This document shows positions 1 through 28,500 of a stretch of DNA of 64,000 nucleotides, in pieces. Origin of the DNA: Strigops habroptila (Eukaryota; Chordata; Aves; Psittaciformes; Psittacidae); NCBI RefSeq assembly GCF_004027225.2, contig NC_046360.1, forward strand, positions 1,414,001-1,478,000. The letters are read 5' to 3'. Position 1 is the stretch's first letter. Every line of letters starts with the position of its first letter. Position numbers and translations under genes: made by a program. The notes beneath the pieces were generated by a model. It saw nothing but the letters and a program-made list of their open reading frames with translations. It ran no database searches and was not told where the DNA came from.

Positions 1-75
1 CTGTCTCCCCTCTGGCAGGTTAAAGCCATTCCCCTTGGCCTGTCCCTACAGGCCCTTGTGAAAGCCCCATGTCAG
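1..75 (-). mobile_element. CR1 LINE fragment, cut by window edge
   Basis: The reverse complement matches the internal part of the other CR1 copies in this window: the string CTTTAACCTGCCAGAGGGGAG preceded by the 'tgtagggacaggccaaggggaat' region. The same segment is seen on the plus strand near 23.93 kb. The CR1 3' tail lies outside the window, so length and full extent are unknown. Confidence 0.75.
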
Positions 76-334
76 CTCCATGGCTGGTCCTTAGAGCAGC
101 TTCTAAAATACAAAGCACAGCCTTGCCCCACAAACCCGCATCTCCCTGAACCTCTTTTCTCCCTCCCCAAACCAGTAAGCGGAGGATTCCTTGGTGTGAA
201 GGTTCAGAGCTGACCCACTGGCTGTCCAAACCCAGTCCCAGCATCTCAAAGCTCTGCTCCCGCTGTGCTCTGAGCTGGAGCAGAACACCCAGCACAAGGA
301 AGAGAAGACATCCAGTCACCTTACTCATCCCAGG

Positions 335-340
335 TTTATT
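335..340 (-). terminator. UBE3B: Candidate UBE3B poly(A) signal (AATAAA)
   Basis: TTTATT on the plus strand reads AATAAA in the UBE3B direction. It is the only canonical AATAAA I found on the minus strand below the UBE3B stop codon, and it would give a 3'UTR of about 2.6 kb. A weaker ATTAAA lies at 1577-1582. Which site is used cannot be told from sequence. Confidence 0.4.
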
Positions 341-2974
341 CTTCTCTTCCCTGCATTTCTGATGCAAGGGACATAACCAAGGTCTCCACAGCAGCAAGTC
401 TTCTATAGAAATAAGTCATTAATCTCCCATGGCAAAACCATCCCTGCCCCACAGAGCCCCTGTGCAGGGCAGCAGTGCAGGCAGTGCTGGTGCCCGCTCA
501 CAGCCTTCTGCTTGGGGTAAAAACACACCAAAGCCAGTTGTAGAAAGCAGCTACACAAGAGAAACAGTGCTGCTGCTGCACACACAGGCAGCAGGACACC
601 TACCCGGCAATCCTGTTTTACACACTAGCTACAAACTGGATGTAGTGTCTCATAGTGCAATATTTCCAGGTTTAGGGGCTCCTAGCTAAGTCTGCATTAA
701 GATCTTTTCTAGGAATTGTACTCCTGAGGAATGAAGGGAAAAAAAGGGAGCAAAGATTCTATTTCAGTGTTCACCAGCTCACTTCAGTGAATGCTCATTG
801 TGCTCTATTTTGACACACTGCACTTCCCTAGGAGAAAAAGAAGGGATTCTGTGTGACATTTGAATCAAAGATTGGTACAAGTCAGTGCCCAAACCTTGCC
901 ACCACACTGTCAGCAACTGCTTAATGCTGAAATGCTCTATGTTAAAAACAATAACCATTAAGAAAACAAATTTACTATTAATTTCTTTCTCTGAACACAG
1001 ACATTCCTGCCCTCACCAACACTTCCAATCACTCCTGTCTAGTATTATGAAGTTGACATAGAAAAAGCATCCTGACATTGCTTTCCAGATGCACATCCAG
1101 GCATTGGTTCTAAAACCAGGATTAGCTCTCCAAAAAGCAGCTGAAGCAAGCCAGAAGAGGAAGATGAAGCAAAAGCCATCTCTATACTCTTGGTTAAACA
1201 GTGCCAAGTATTTTCTGGTCTGTTTGAGATACGAAATGAAACCATGGTTCAGAGGCTCTTCCAAAGAGCCCAGTGCGCGTCTCCCTGCAGAGCCCCGTGC
1301 TGCACGGAGCAGGCCTGGGGGTGAATCCCAGTGGGAAGGACCAAGGCAAGCCAGGGCACGAGGTAGGGTTATGTCAGCCTCATGCAGGAGTGGCTGTGGT
1401 GAGGCTCTGAGCCCATCTGCCCATCCAGCACAGAGGGGCCAGAGCGCAGGGTGAGGGTCGCCAGTGCCACAGGAAGGTAAGGAGGGGATGGGAAATCCAG
1501 GGGGAATACCAGCAGCCTCTGTGGGAGCTTGTTTGTTAGTGAGCAGCAACAGGGGAAGGGGAGAAGGTAACTGGTTTTTAATCCTGTCCTGAACAGGAGA
1601 AGGTACATGGCTTTCCTTTGTGCCAGAAACCCAGCAAGGAGATGGGAATCTCTCCTCTCACCCAGCAGGACCTGCAGCAGCAGGAGGGGCCAAGGCTGGG
1701 AAGCTGCAGAGACACTTGACAAATCAGGCGCTGGACTGGATTAGAAGCAGCAGGAAGGGTCTGCACCTTCCCAACACACACACCTGCACCCCCCCTGCCC
1801 TTCAGAACCACCTGAAAGAGCTGCCTGCTCTAGGCAAACACCAACTGCTAAAAATAAGGCCAGAAAGAGACAAAGCGACCAAAATAAATAGTTTGGCAAC
1901 AAAGCAAATGTGGCTGTTAGGCAGAGGCCAAGTCCTGTTTGGAACAGCACATCTCCCTAACAAAACGGCCTGCAAACAAAGTGAAACTTCCATCCAGCCA
2001 TGAGGAATTTTGCCAGTGGAGGTTTTCCAGAGCGTTCTGGGCAGCTCCACACATTCCCCTTCCCTGGAGCACAGGGGGGACCTGCCCCACTGGAGCACCG
2101 TGCTGGGGGGCGAGGGCTGCCCGAGCTGTGTGCCAGCTCCTGTCCTCTGGAAACTAAATCAAGTTAAACCTCTTCTGCTCCTTGAGCAAGTTCAGACAAC
2201 AACCCCTTGCGTCCAAAGCACAGGCTCTGGCATGAGCTTGGCAGAGGCACAGCCAGCTCAGCACGCTGACCCCGTGCCTGCTGCTTCAGCTCTCAACCTA
2301 CAGCCCTCTGAAACCTTCCTGAGAATGGTGGGGTCCATCTGCTTGTGTTTGACCTGCTGCTTCTCGAGCCTGGGCAAGTGGTTCATTCTCGGAGACGCAC
2401 ACAAGGGCCTTGCACAGAGCGAGGGCACGAGGAAGCCCCCGGGCAGTACCTGTCCTGAGTAAAACAGTGGCACAGCCAACGCCGCAGCCTCGTCTCCTTG
2501 TGGGCTCTGTCCCGTTTCTGCCTTTGTGCAGCTTCCCACGGGCTGACTTCCACCCAGTAAGAAACTGGACCATCTCCTGGGAAAGGGAAAAGAAACACTG
2601 CCACAGCAGCAGCTGCCCAGGCTGCACGGGCTGCTGGGGGGTATCACGGTCACTAATCTGACTGGCACTTTGACTGTTCCTTTTATGCTCCCCCGGGGTT
2701 TGCTTTTAAAGACGATTTACTTGGGTGTCAAGTGAAGTGTATTGGGTCAGGCCCATCACCTCCCTCCTCCTGGAGCAGTGCCCAACAAAGAGCCAGCCCT
2801 GTCTAGCCCAGCAGCTCTTCCCTGTAAACCTCTATTATCAGCTGCATCTCTCCAGCCCTCGAGCGAGCAGCCAGCTCCCGCGGAGCCGATCCACCCTCTG
2901 TGCTGAAGGTCTCCACCTCCACCAGCAGTCAGCAGCTCTGAGAGCCCCCATCGCCGAGTCCAGGGCCATGGCAA
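335..2974 (-). other. UBE3B: Probable UBE3B 3'UTR / downstream flank
   Basis: No coding exon was recognised here on either strand. Several open frames exist, including one of 178 codons on the minus strand at 1013..1549, but none resembles a known protein. The stretch starts directly after the UBE3B stop codon and runs to the first downstream AATAAA, so it is most simply the 3'UTR. By conserved gene order the neighbour beyond should be MMAB in tail-to-tail orientation, but no MMAB coding exon is visible. Confidence 0.45.
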
Positions 2975-20607
<17,633 letters not shown>

Positions 20608-21379
20608 CACCTGAGGTTAAGGGAACAAAGGATCACTGCAGCAAACACCCGGAAACTAGGAGCAGAGCAGGCAAAACACACAGGCAGGGGTAATCCTTTA
20701 TGTTCCTCCTAAACTATCTGCAGCCAAAACTGAGTAGGGGAAGGGGAGAACCCAACGGCACAGAGAGAAGTGTGCGCAGAACACAGCCTAGGAAAGGCAC
20801 AGTTACCTGCAATGGGGCTGCAATAACACACAGACAACGAGATCAGAATGACTCCAGCAAAGCCCACAACCTACTGCAGACAAGTGGATTTTAAGAGAAA
20901 AAGAATAAATGAATCAGTTGTCACTGTGTTCCACTGCAACTCCCCTTTGCAGCCTCAGCTGCTTCCATTTCCTTCTTTACAGATAACATAGAAGAAAAGT
21001 TCTGGAGGTGAGGATACAGGGAAAGGGCACAAGAGATGCTTGGAAGCTCCTTTATTGCCACTCAACAACACGAAACACACAGAAACTACAAGGGCTTTAT
21101 AAATCCTGGACAACAAACTCACCTGAGGGCTCACTCCTTCAGAAGAGGTGTATGACAATCATTCACACACAAACATGATGTTCACCCGCTGGCCTCAGGC
21201 AGCTCCTGCCCAGAGAAGCACATTACCTGCGGATGATTTGGGGATTTTTAGCCTTTACCTTCGCAGTTTCATGTCCTTTTGACTAGATAAACACCACTAA
21301 ATACACTCCCAAGAGAACGTTAAGTCAGAAAAGCTCCAGCAGAGGAGCAGCAGCATCGCTCAGCAGAGTCACCGGCACG

Positions 21380-22500
21380 GGCAGCTCCTCACGCTTCAAG
21401 GCGAGGAGGATCCCTTGATGTACAACAGAAGCCTCAAGCACGGCAGGGCCCTGGGGACCGGCGAGACCCGAGCAGCAGCCACCCCACAGCGAGGGCTTCC
21501 CACAGCGGGCACAGGACCCAGAGCCGCCCACAGCCGGGCTCACCGCATGGAACCCGCCCAGGCCTCCACACAGCACCCAGCAGGGACCCCCACTCGCCGC
21601 CCCGGAGCCCCCCTCGCGGCCCCGCAGGCCTCACCGCGCCCCGCCGGGGGACCCGGGCAGCTCCGCCGCCGCAGGCCGAGGCCCAGCGCCCCGTTGCCCG
21701 GCAGCCTCCCCACCGTGTCCGCGCAGCGGGTCCGGCCGCCAACCCGCCCCGCCGCGTCCGTTCCGCTCGCTCACCCGCCGGCTCCCCGCAGAGACACCCG
21801 CGGCTCTGGGTCTCGCTGCTTGCCGGGCAGGTCGGGCCGAGCCGGGCGGGTCGAGCCGGGCCAAGCCCGTGAGGCGGGAGCGCAGCGCGGCAGCGCCCCG
21901 GGGGAGGCTGAGAGGAGCATCGGAAGGGTTTGGCGGCGCACCCGGGGCGGGCGTGGAAGTGGCGTGAGGGGCGGAAGTTCCCCCCGCCCCGGCGCTCCCG
22001 CTCGCTCGGTCCGTGGGGCAGCGCTGCGCCGTTCATGGTGAGGGCGGCCGGGAACGGGGGGCCCCGGGGCCGGGGGGGGAGGGTCTGAGGGGCACCGGGG
22101 GGGGGCCGGGTTGGGGTGAGGCAGGATGTGGGGACCCGGCCCCCGGTGGGTGCCGGGGTGCGGGTTTGGGGGTCTCAGTCCCCAGGGGCGCGGTGCTGGC
22201 AAAGGGGGAGGTTATGGGGGGGTCCAGCCGCTGAGGTTGGGGCGCTTGGAGAGCGGTTCCAGGGCTCCTGGGGGGGGTCTGGCCCTCAGCAGTGGGGGTG
22301 CCCCCGGTCTGGTTGTCGTTGTCGCCCCAGGATGGCCCTTGATGGGGTTTGGGAGGGCAGGGCTGGGGCTGTGTGCGCTGCTGTGGCTGGGTCCTGCTCG
22401 GGGACCGCAAGCACGGCCCCTGCCCCAGCGATGGGAACGTTCATCCACCGCAGGGAGCCGGGGCACGGGGCTGAGGTGGTGCTTTGCGCTCCAGATGGCC
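21380..22500. promoter_or_regulatory. CpG-island bidirectional promoter of UBE3B and KCTD10
   Basis: The stretch is very GC- and CpG-rich compared with its flanks and separates two divergent genes. The KCTD10 start codon is at 22035. The UBE3B coding sequence begins at 20607, with a splice acceptor directly before it, so UBE3B exon 1 must lie upstream. Good minus-strand donors occur at 21774-21773 (CGG|GTGAGC) and 21634-21633 (GCG|GTGAGG). ETS-like CGGAAG cores occur at about 21923 and 21972. No TATA box was seen. This layout fits a TATA-less housekeeping promoter driving both genes; exact start sites cannot be read from sequence. Confidence 0.8.
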
Positions 22501-25500
22501 CCAGGCAGGCAGAGGGAACGGTGCCCTGCGGCCAGCTCTGCCCGTCCCACTGCCTCACCTTGTGAAACACAACACACACGTAGCTACGGCTCCGTGCGGG
22601 TTTGCTGCGGGATGGTTCTGCTTTTAGAGACGGCAGAGCCGGGGTCATGCGGCGCAGGCAGGCAGCGTGCTCCGGGCACGGTAGGACCTGGGGCTGCCTG
22701 GAGATGGAGGGTGGCAGTCAGGCCATCCTGTCACGTTGTGAGGCAGAGCGGTTAATGGCAGAGACGTGGCTTGGTTAAGGATTTGTTGTTAGCAGCTCTC
22801 AGAGCATTTGTGGGGCTAAGCCAAAATGTTGCTGTTACAGCCCATGAGCTCATTAGCTGACTAACTGGGAGTGACTGGGGTCCACTGGCTGGGGACTGCG
22901 GGAAGAGGTAGTGGGGACGTTGCACATTGGGTTTTGGTGTCCTAAGAAGGGCAGGGAAGAGAGTGGGAAGCTTGTGTGTGTGCTCTGTGAACAGCCATGT
23001 GTGCTTTAAGGGGAAAAAGCCTCAGGAAATGTGTGGATAGTCTGTATTTTAACACAGGGGAATCATCTACTCAAGCTCTGGGTGTTGGCATTTGCCCAAT
23101 TACATACCAGCTTATTGGTGAAGTAAGAGCTTAAGCTGTAGAAGTTGTGAAAGAAATGAACACAGTCTTTGTGGGAAAGCGTTGGCTGTTGTGGTGTGAA
23201 ATGCTGCTCGGTGCTCACAGGGTTCCTCACTGGCCAGGGTGATTTATGGTCTTTGGCTGGTTTATGTCACTGTCAGAAAGAAGACAAAGTCTAAAACACT
23301 TGAGGGCTTTACAGAGAGGAGCTGAGGCTGATGATGCCCAGCACGTCTGTGACTGCTTCTGTGTAAACAAGCAGCAGTGGGGTGCCGGAGCTGCCAGCCT
23401 CACCAGTCACTCCTTGCTTGCAGGAAGAGATGTCGGGAGAAAGTGTGGTGAGCTCAGCGGTGCCAGCAGCGGCCACTCGCACCACCTCCTTCAAAGGGAC
23501 GAGCCCCAGCTCCAAGTATGTGAAGCTGAACATTGGTGGTGCCCTCTACTACACCACCATGCAGACCCTGACCAAGCAGGACACCATGCTCAAGGCCATG
23601 TTCAGCGGCCGGATGGAAGTCCTCACCGACAGCGAAGGTAAGGGGCTGCCCCCGTGTCCTCGGGCTGGTTTCCTTCCTCTGCAGTGGAAGCAGCTCAGAA
23701 GGGGTTGGAGAAACGTATTGGAGAATGAAGAGGAACATCTAGTTGTAGGCCCAGATATTTCTATGTTTTGTTAGTGCTAAACCTCAGCTTATACAGCTGA
23801 GAAAAGATGTGGAACAAAAGACTTGTATGACTTGGGAAGAGTCATACAGAGACCTAAGGAAACCTTACAGCAGTCTTCCAGTGCCTAAAAGGGCTACAAG
23901 AAACCTGGAGAGGGGCTTTGGACAAGGGCCTGTAGGGACAGGCCAAGGGGAATGGCTTTAACCTGCCAGAGGGGAGATTGAGATGAGCTCTGAGGCAGAA
24001 GCTCTTCCCTGTGAGGGTGCTGAGGCGCTGGCACAGGGTGCCCAGAGAAGCTGTGGCTGCCCCATCCCTGGCAGTGTTCAAGGCCAGGTTGGACACAGGG
24101 GCTTGGAGCAACCTGCTCTAGTGGAAGGTGTCCCTGCCCGTGGCAGGGGGTTGAAGCTGGATGAGCTTTAAGGTCCCTTCAACACAAACCTTTCTATGGT
24201 TCTATGGCTTGAATAGTTGTCTGAAGAGCAGAAGGACAGGACCAAGTCCCGAGGCTCCTGTCAGGCCCAGATAGCACAGGCTCTGCTTTTGAAGTACTAA
24301 CACTGAAGCTCTCAAGCATATGGAAGATGGTGGGATAGTGATTAAGAAACTGTGAGTCAGGACTTGGGTATTTACGTTGAAGCCCAGGAGGCAGTTCCCT
24401 CATCTTGTTTCCTTACCTCAAATACAAGTATAAAATGACACTGGCACAGGGTTTATGAGCTGAAAGCTGATTTTTTGGAAACGAAACGGTTTCCTTGTGA
24501 GAGCATTGATTGTTGGCTTCACTGACACAGAGCCAGAAACTTGCTATTGTATTAGTGACAATCAAAGCAGAGAGCTGGCAAATGGCGCTCTCCATGTTAA
24601 ATGTGTCTGGAAAGAAGGAATGTGCAGGATGTCAAACAACAGCCTTCTAAAGGAGCAGTGCCCAAATACTTTACTTCCTCACCAAATACGTTGATTTTAT
24701 CTTCTGCTGAGATTCTTTAAAACATTTAAGTGAATACTATAGCTAAAATGTGTGTGTGATAACTGCAGCTGGGAGCAGAGATCAGCATTCTCATGTTGTG
24801 GGAGTGTCACGGAGTTTAACAGGAAGCAGCGTTCTCTTTATGTGAAAGAGAACAGTTTTCCCTGTAACTGAGGGCTTGGATACCTTGTCTGTAGCAATAA
24901 CTGGTCTGTTGAAGACCTCCCCCCTCGCTGCGAAACCTCAGGCACTAATTTGAGAGTTGCCAAGTCCCTCACTTTGGAAATGGATCGGAAATTCCAAGTG
25001 AATGATGGAAGCCCACCCTGGCGTGATCCCGGCGCTTCCTCCGCCCGTCGTGGGCAGGTACCACAGGAGGGCTGGTACATCCCGTCTCATTCCCAAGGCT
25101 GCAAGTGCAGGTTCTGTTTGCTGGAGTCACTGCAGATATGAGGGTAACTGGAGTTGAATGTGCTAAAATCCCATGCTTGAGACATAAACCCCCAAGTTTA
25201 CTTTGCTCTGAATCCCACAGTGTCCGTGTGGGATTGTTCCATTTTGCCAGTTTGTGTTTTAATAGGAATTTGATACTTCCTGTATGTTGTAACTGAGACA
25301 CTCCCATTGCAGTAGATCTTGCTTTATCTCCCCGTGCCTGGTGTGACACTGGAAACGGGGACAATGGTAGTGGAGCTGTTAAAGGAAACCCTTTTTATCT
25401 GAAATCCTTCAAAACACCCCTCATTGGTCACACCCCGAGTCTGGCCCCAAACAACGTGGTTCTGAGGAAAAGCAGCCGGAGAAGCTGGAAGGAGGCAAGT

Positions 25501-28500
25501 TTTGAACCAGCCTCTGCAATGTGGCACGAGGGCTCCTCCTCTTTGTTCAGATGCGTTCTCCTGAGCCCAGCACCATCTCCCAGCTCTTTCTCAGAGCTTA
25601 ACGATTGCAACGTGCTGCTGGTTGGGAGGCAGGAAAGACTCGAGTTCTCTCTGGTGGAGGATGAGTGTTTGCAGCTTAGAAATTGTTCATGAACTGTAGG
25701 AAATTGCCATTGGTGTGAATTTTCCAGGTGCACCCAGCTCTTTCCAGGTTTCTTTTCTGCAGTGTGGTTATTTTCTTCTCTTTGCTATTAACCAGCTGAT
25801 CCAGGTACATGTTTTTATCCAGCTGCTAGTAAGACTTGAGCATCAGGCAGGCTTCAGTGTCAGCCTTCAGTGTGAGGCTGCTATTTCATCTGTCAAAGCT
25901 CGCTCAGGAAACGCAGTCTGGTTTCATTTGAGCATTTGGATGCTGTCCCTGAGACTCGTTGTAAAACAACAGATGAATTTCCTCCTGTGTGTACGTACAG
26001 TTCATGGATTCCTTCCGCAGTAAATGGATCCCAGGGCACTTTTGTAATGCTGCAATTAAAATAGCTTGAAAGGACTAAATGAAACCCACTTCTTGGGCTT
26101 TGCACAGCTGTGACGGAGTGGCACGGGGTCATTTCCCTGTGAGTCATCGTGCTGTGGCTGTAGGGTTGGCTCTTTGGTTTAAAACAGGAGGTTTTGTAGC
26201 CATCACTTGTATTTTGCAATGCTGCTTGAAACGTTCTCTCATCTCCAGATGAAAAAGAGCAATTCTGCCTCGGTTTCACCATCTATAAACAGAAAGTTCC
26301 AGCCGATTTTTACAGCCTACAAGGGGAAGCACAGCAGAGATGATAACAGAGAAGTTTGGGGATCATAATTGTGCTCTCACCCTGCCCATTGCCTCCTTGC
26401 ACGTTGGGGTACTCGAGTAAACTCCATCAACGGCTGCAGTTGTGGACTAGGGATGTCCTTGGTTATTAGCATGTCTTGTGCTCCCTCTTCTCCTTAAAAT
26501 GGGAGATCTCACTTTCCAGACCTCTGCATTGACAAATGGGCTTTTCCTGCTCTGGCTGCACAGGTATAGCCTGGATCAGTCTTTTGTTCTTTGATTTCTC
26601 TGTCTCTAGCTCTCCTGCCTCCAGCTTTCCAGTCTGTGGCATTGCAAGTGCAAGCACACTGTTCTATGTAGCAGCACAATGAGGGAGACGGGAAGCCTGT
26701 AGTAAACTGCTGGAGAGTGTCTCAGTTTTCCCCAGCAAAGGGCCACATTCCCCTTCGAATTGAACCAAATGTTCAGACTTTACCAGCAATTCCATTCATG
26801 CAGAACACACAGGGGCTGCTTTAACCTACTTTCCTTATTTGTCCAAAATATGACTCCTTCCCCACAAGCGTTTCCTCGCTGCATTCCTGAGCTGCAGCCT
26901 GGAAGAGTGGCCATCTGTTCATTTATGGAGCCTCAGCCGGAGCCTCGGCATCGCCTGACACCGCGCAGGGACAAGAGCTGAAGCTCAGATCCTGGGTCAC
27001 CAGTTAAACCAGAGAGGACTTCTGCTGTAGCTCTGTCTCCTTTCCTTCACACCACTGTCAGCACGTAGCAGTGCTGCTGAGCTCCAGGGCAGGGGCTCTG
27101 CTTCACTTTCTGCTTACACACACTGCTGCATCGTGTCTTGCAGCAGTTGATGTTGTGCTGATAACCACTGTGCTCTACCACGTTAATGCACTTTGGGGGT
27201 GTGCAGTGTTTGCCATGACACTGCCCATCTGTGCTGCTTTTCTCTTGCCAACCTTCTTGCACCTCTACTGGATCACAGGGGCTTCTTGTGCTGTTTTCAG
27301 GTGCAACAACCTTTAGATGGTCAAGTCTAGCTGGCTTTAATAACTGTCTGGAAGGAACAGCCACACGTATGTGTCACAGGGCCCTAAGATAGAAGGCAGG
27401 GAAATAATGTGTCCGGGCGTTGGGGTAGAAGGAGAACAGAGTTGGTTGGTTTGAGAATGAGAAGTATTTGTTCCTCTGTTTCAGTTAATTATTGTCAATA
27501 ACTGGGGAACTATAAGAAACAAATGAACTTCCCACCTTACTCCCACGTCCTCTGCACTGGAAATGCAGGAGGAGACAATATATTCCCTGGGCTTTCTGCT
27601 GCTCTGCTCACCAGCTCAAGCAAGGAGCTGGAGTTTATCCCTCTTGGCAGGAACCTGCTTGGTGCAGGTGTTAAGGCCTTTTTCCATGTTTGCTTCCACT
27701 TCTTACTGTGCCCTTCCTCTGTCCCCAGGCTGGATCCTCATCGACCGCTGTGGCAAACACTTTGGGACAATCCTGAACTACCTGCGGGACGGGGCTGTGC
27801 CGCTGCCGGAGAGCCGCAGGGAGATCGAGGAGCTCTTGGCTGAAGCAAAGTACTACCTGGTCCAGGGGCTGGTGGACGAGTGCCAGGCAGCCCTGCAGGT
27901 AGGTCACAGAGCTAAGGGGGTTACTCTGGCTGCACTGAGGGGTCCAGAAGAGGAGGCAGCATCTGAGCAGAGCGAGATTCTCTGCTAGTCTCCACTTGGT
28001 GCCTTTTGGAGGCTGGGATGGAATGGAAACAGTTCATGTTGTTGATCTGCTGGAGTCTGGTCACATCCAGGAAGATGTACCGAGTCCTTCTCAACATTTA
28101 GTGCTACCCAGTTGTAGGGATAAGCAGTTGCTCAGTTGCCTCCTCTGACTCCTGGCAGCGTGCAGGGAGCAGCAGCCTGGCTCCTCTGCACTGTTCTTCA
28201 CTGCCATCAGGGTCTTATGTGGCAAAATGGTCCCCCATCAGCACAAGCACACTGACCTCTTCACCACAGAACATGCAGGACCTTCCCAGTTCTTAGGAAC
28301 GTGCCCTAATGTCCATTTATATTCAGCTGCTGTTTGATTCTTGTTTCAGCAGAACAAAGATGCGTATGAACCGTTCTGCAAGGTGCCAGTCATCACGTCC
28401 TCCAAAGAGGAGCAAAAACTTATAGCCACTTCCAACAAGGTAAGAGCCAGGCTGTGCCCTGCCCTGGGAGGGACAGAACCAGCAGTGGTGTAGTCACAGA

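Noticed and set aside
1013-1549. Minus-strand open frame of 178 codons downstream of UBE3B
   Set aside because: No similarity to MMAB, MVK or another known protein, and it lies in the probable 3'UTR.
1883-1888. Plus-strand AATAAA, possibly the end of MMAB
   Set aside because: No MMAB coding sequence is visible upstream in the window, so the link is unsupported.
21415-22755. Long open frames on both strands (about 120-209 codons) in the UBE3B/KCTD10 interval
   Set aside because: They lie in a CpG island where stop codons are rare. Composition is Pro/Arg/Gly/Ala-rich and no domain or homologue was recognised.
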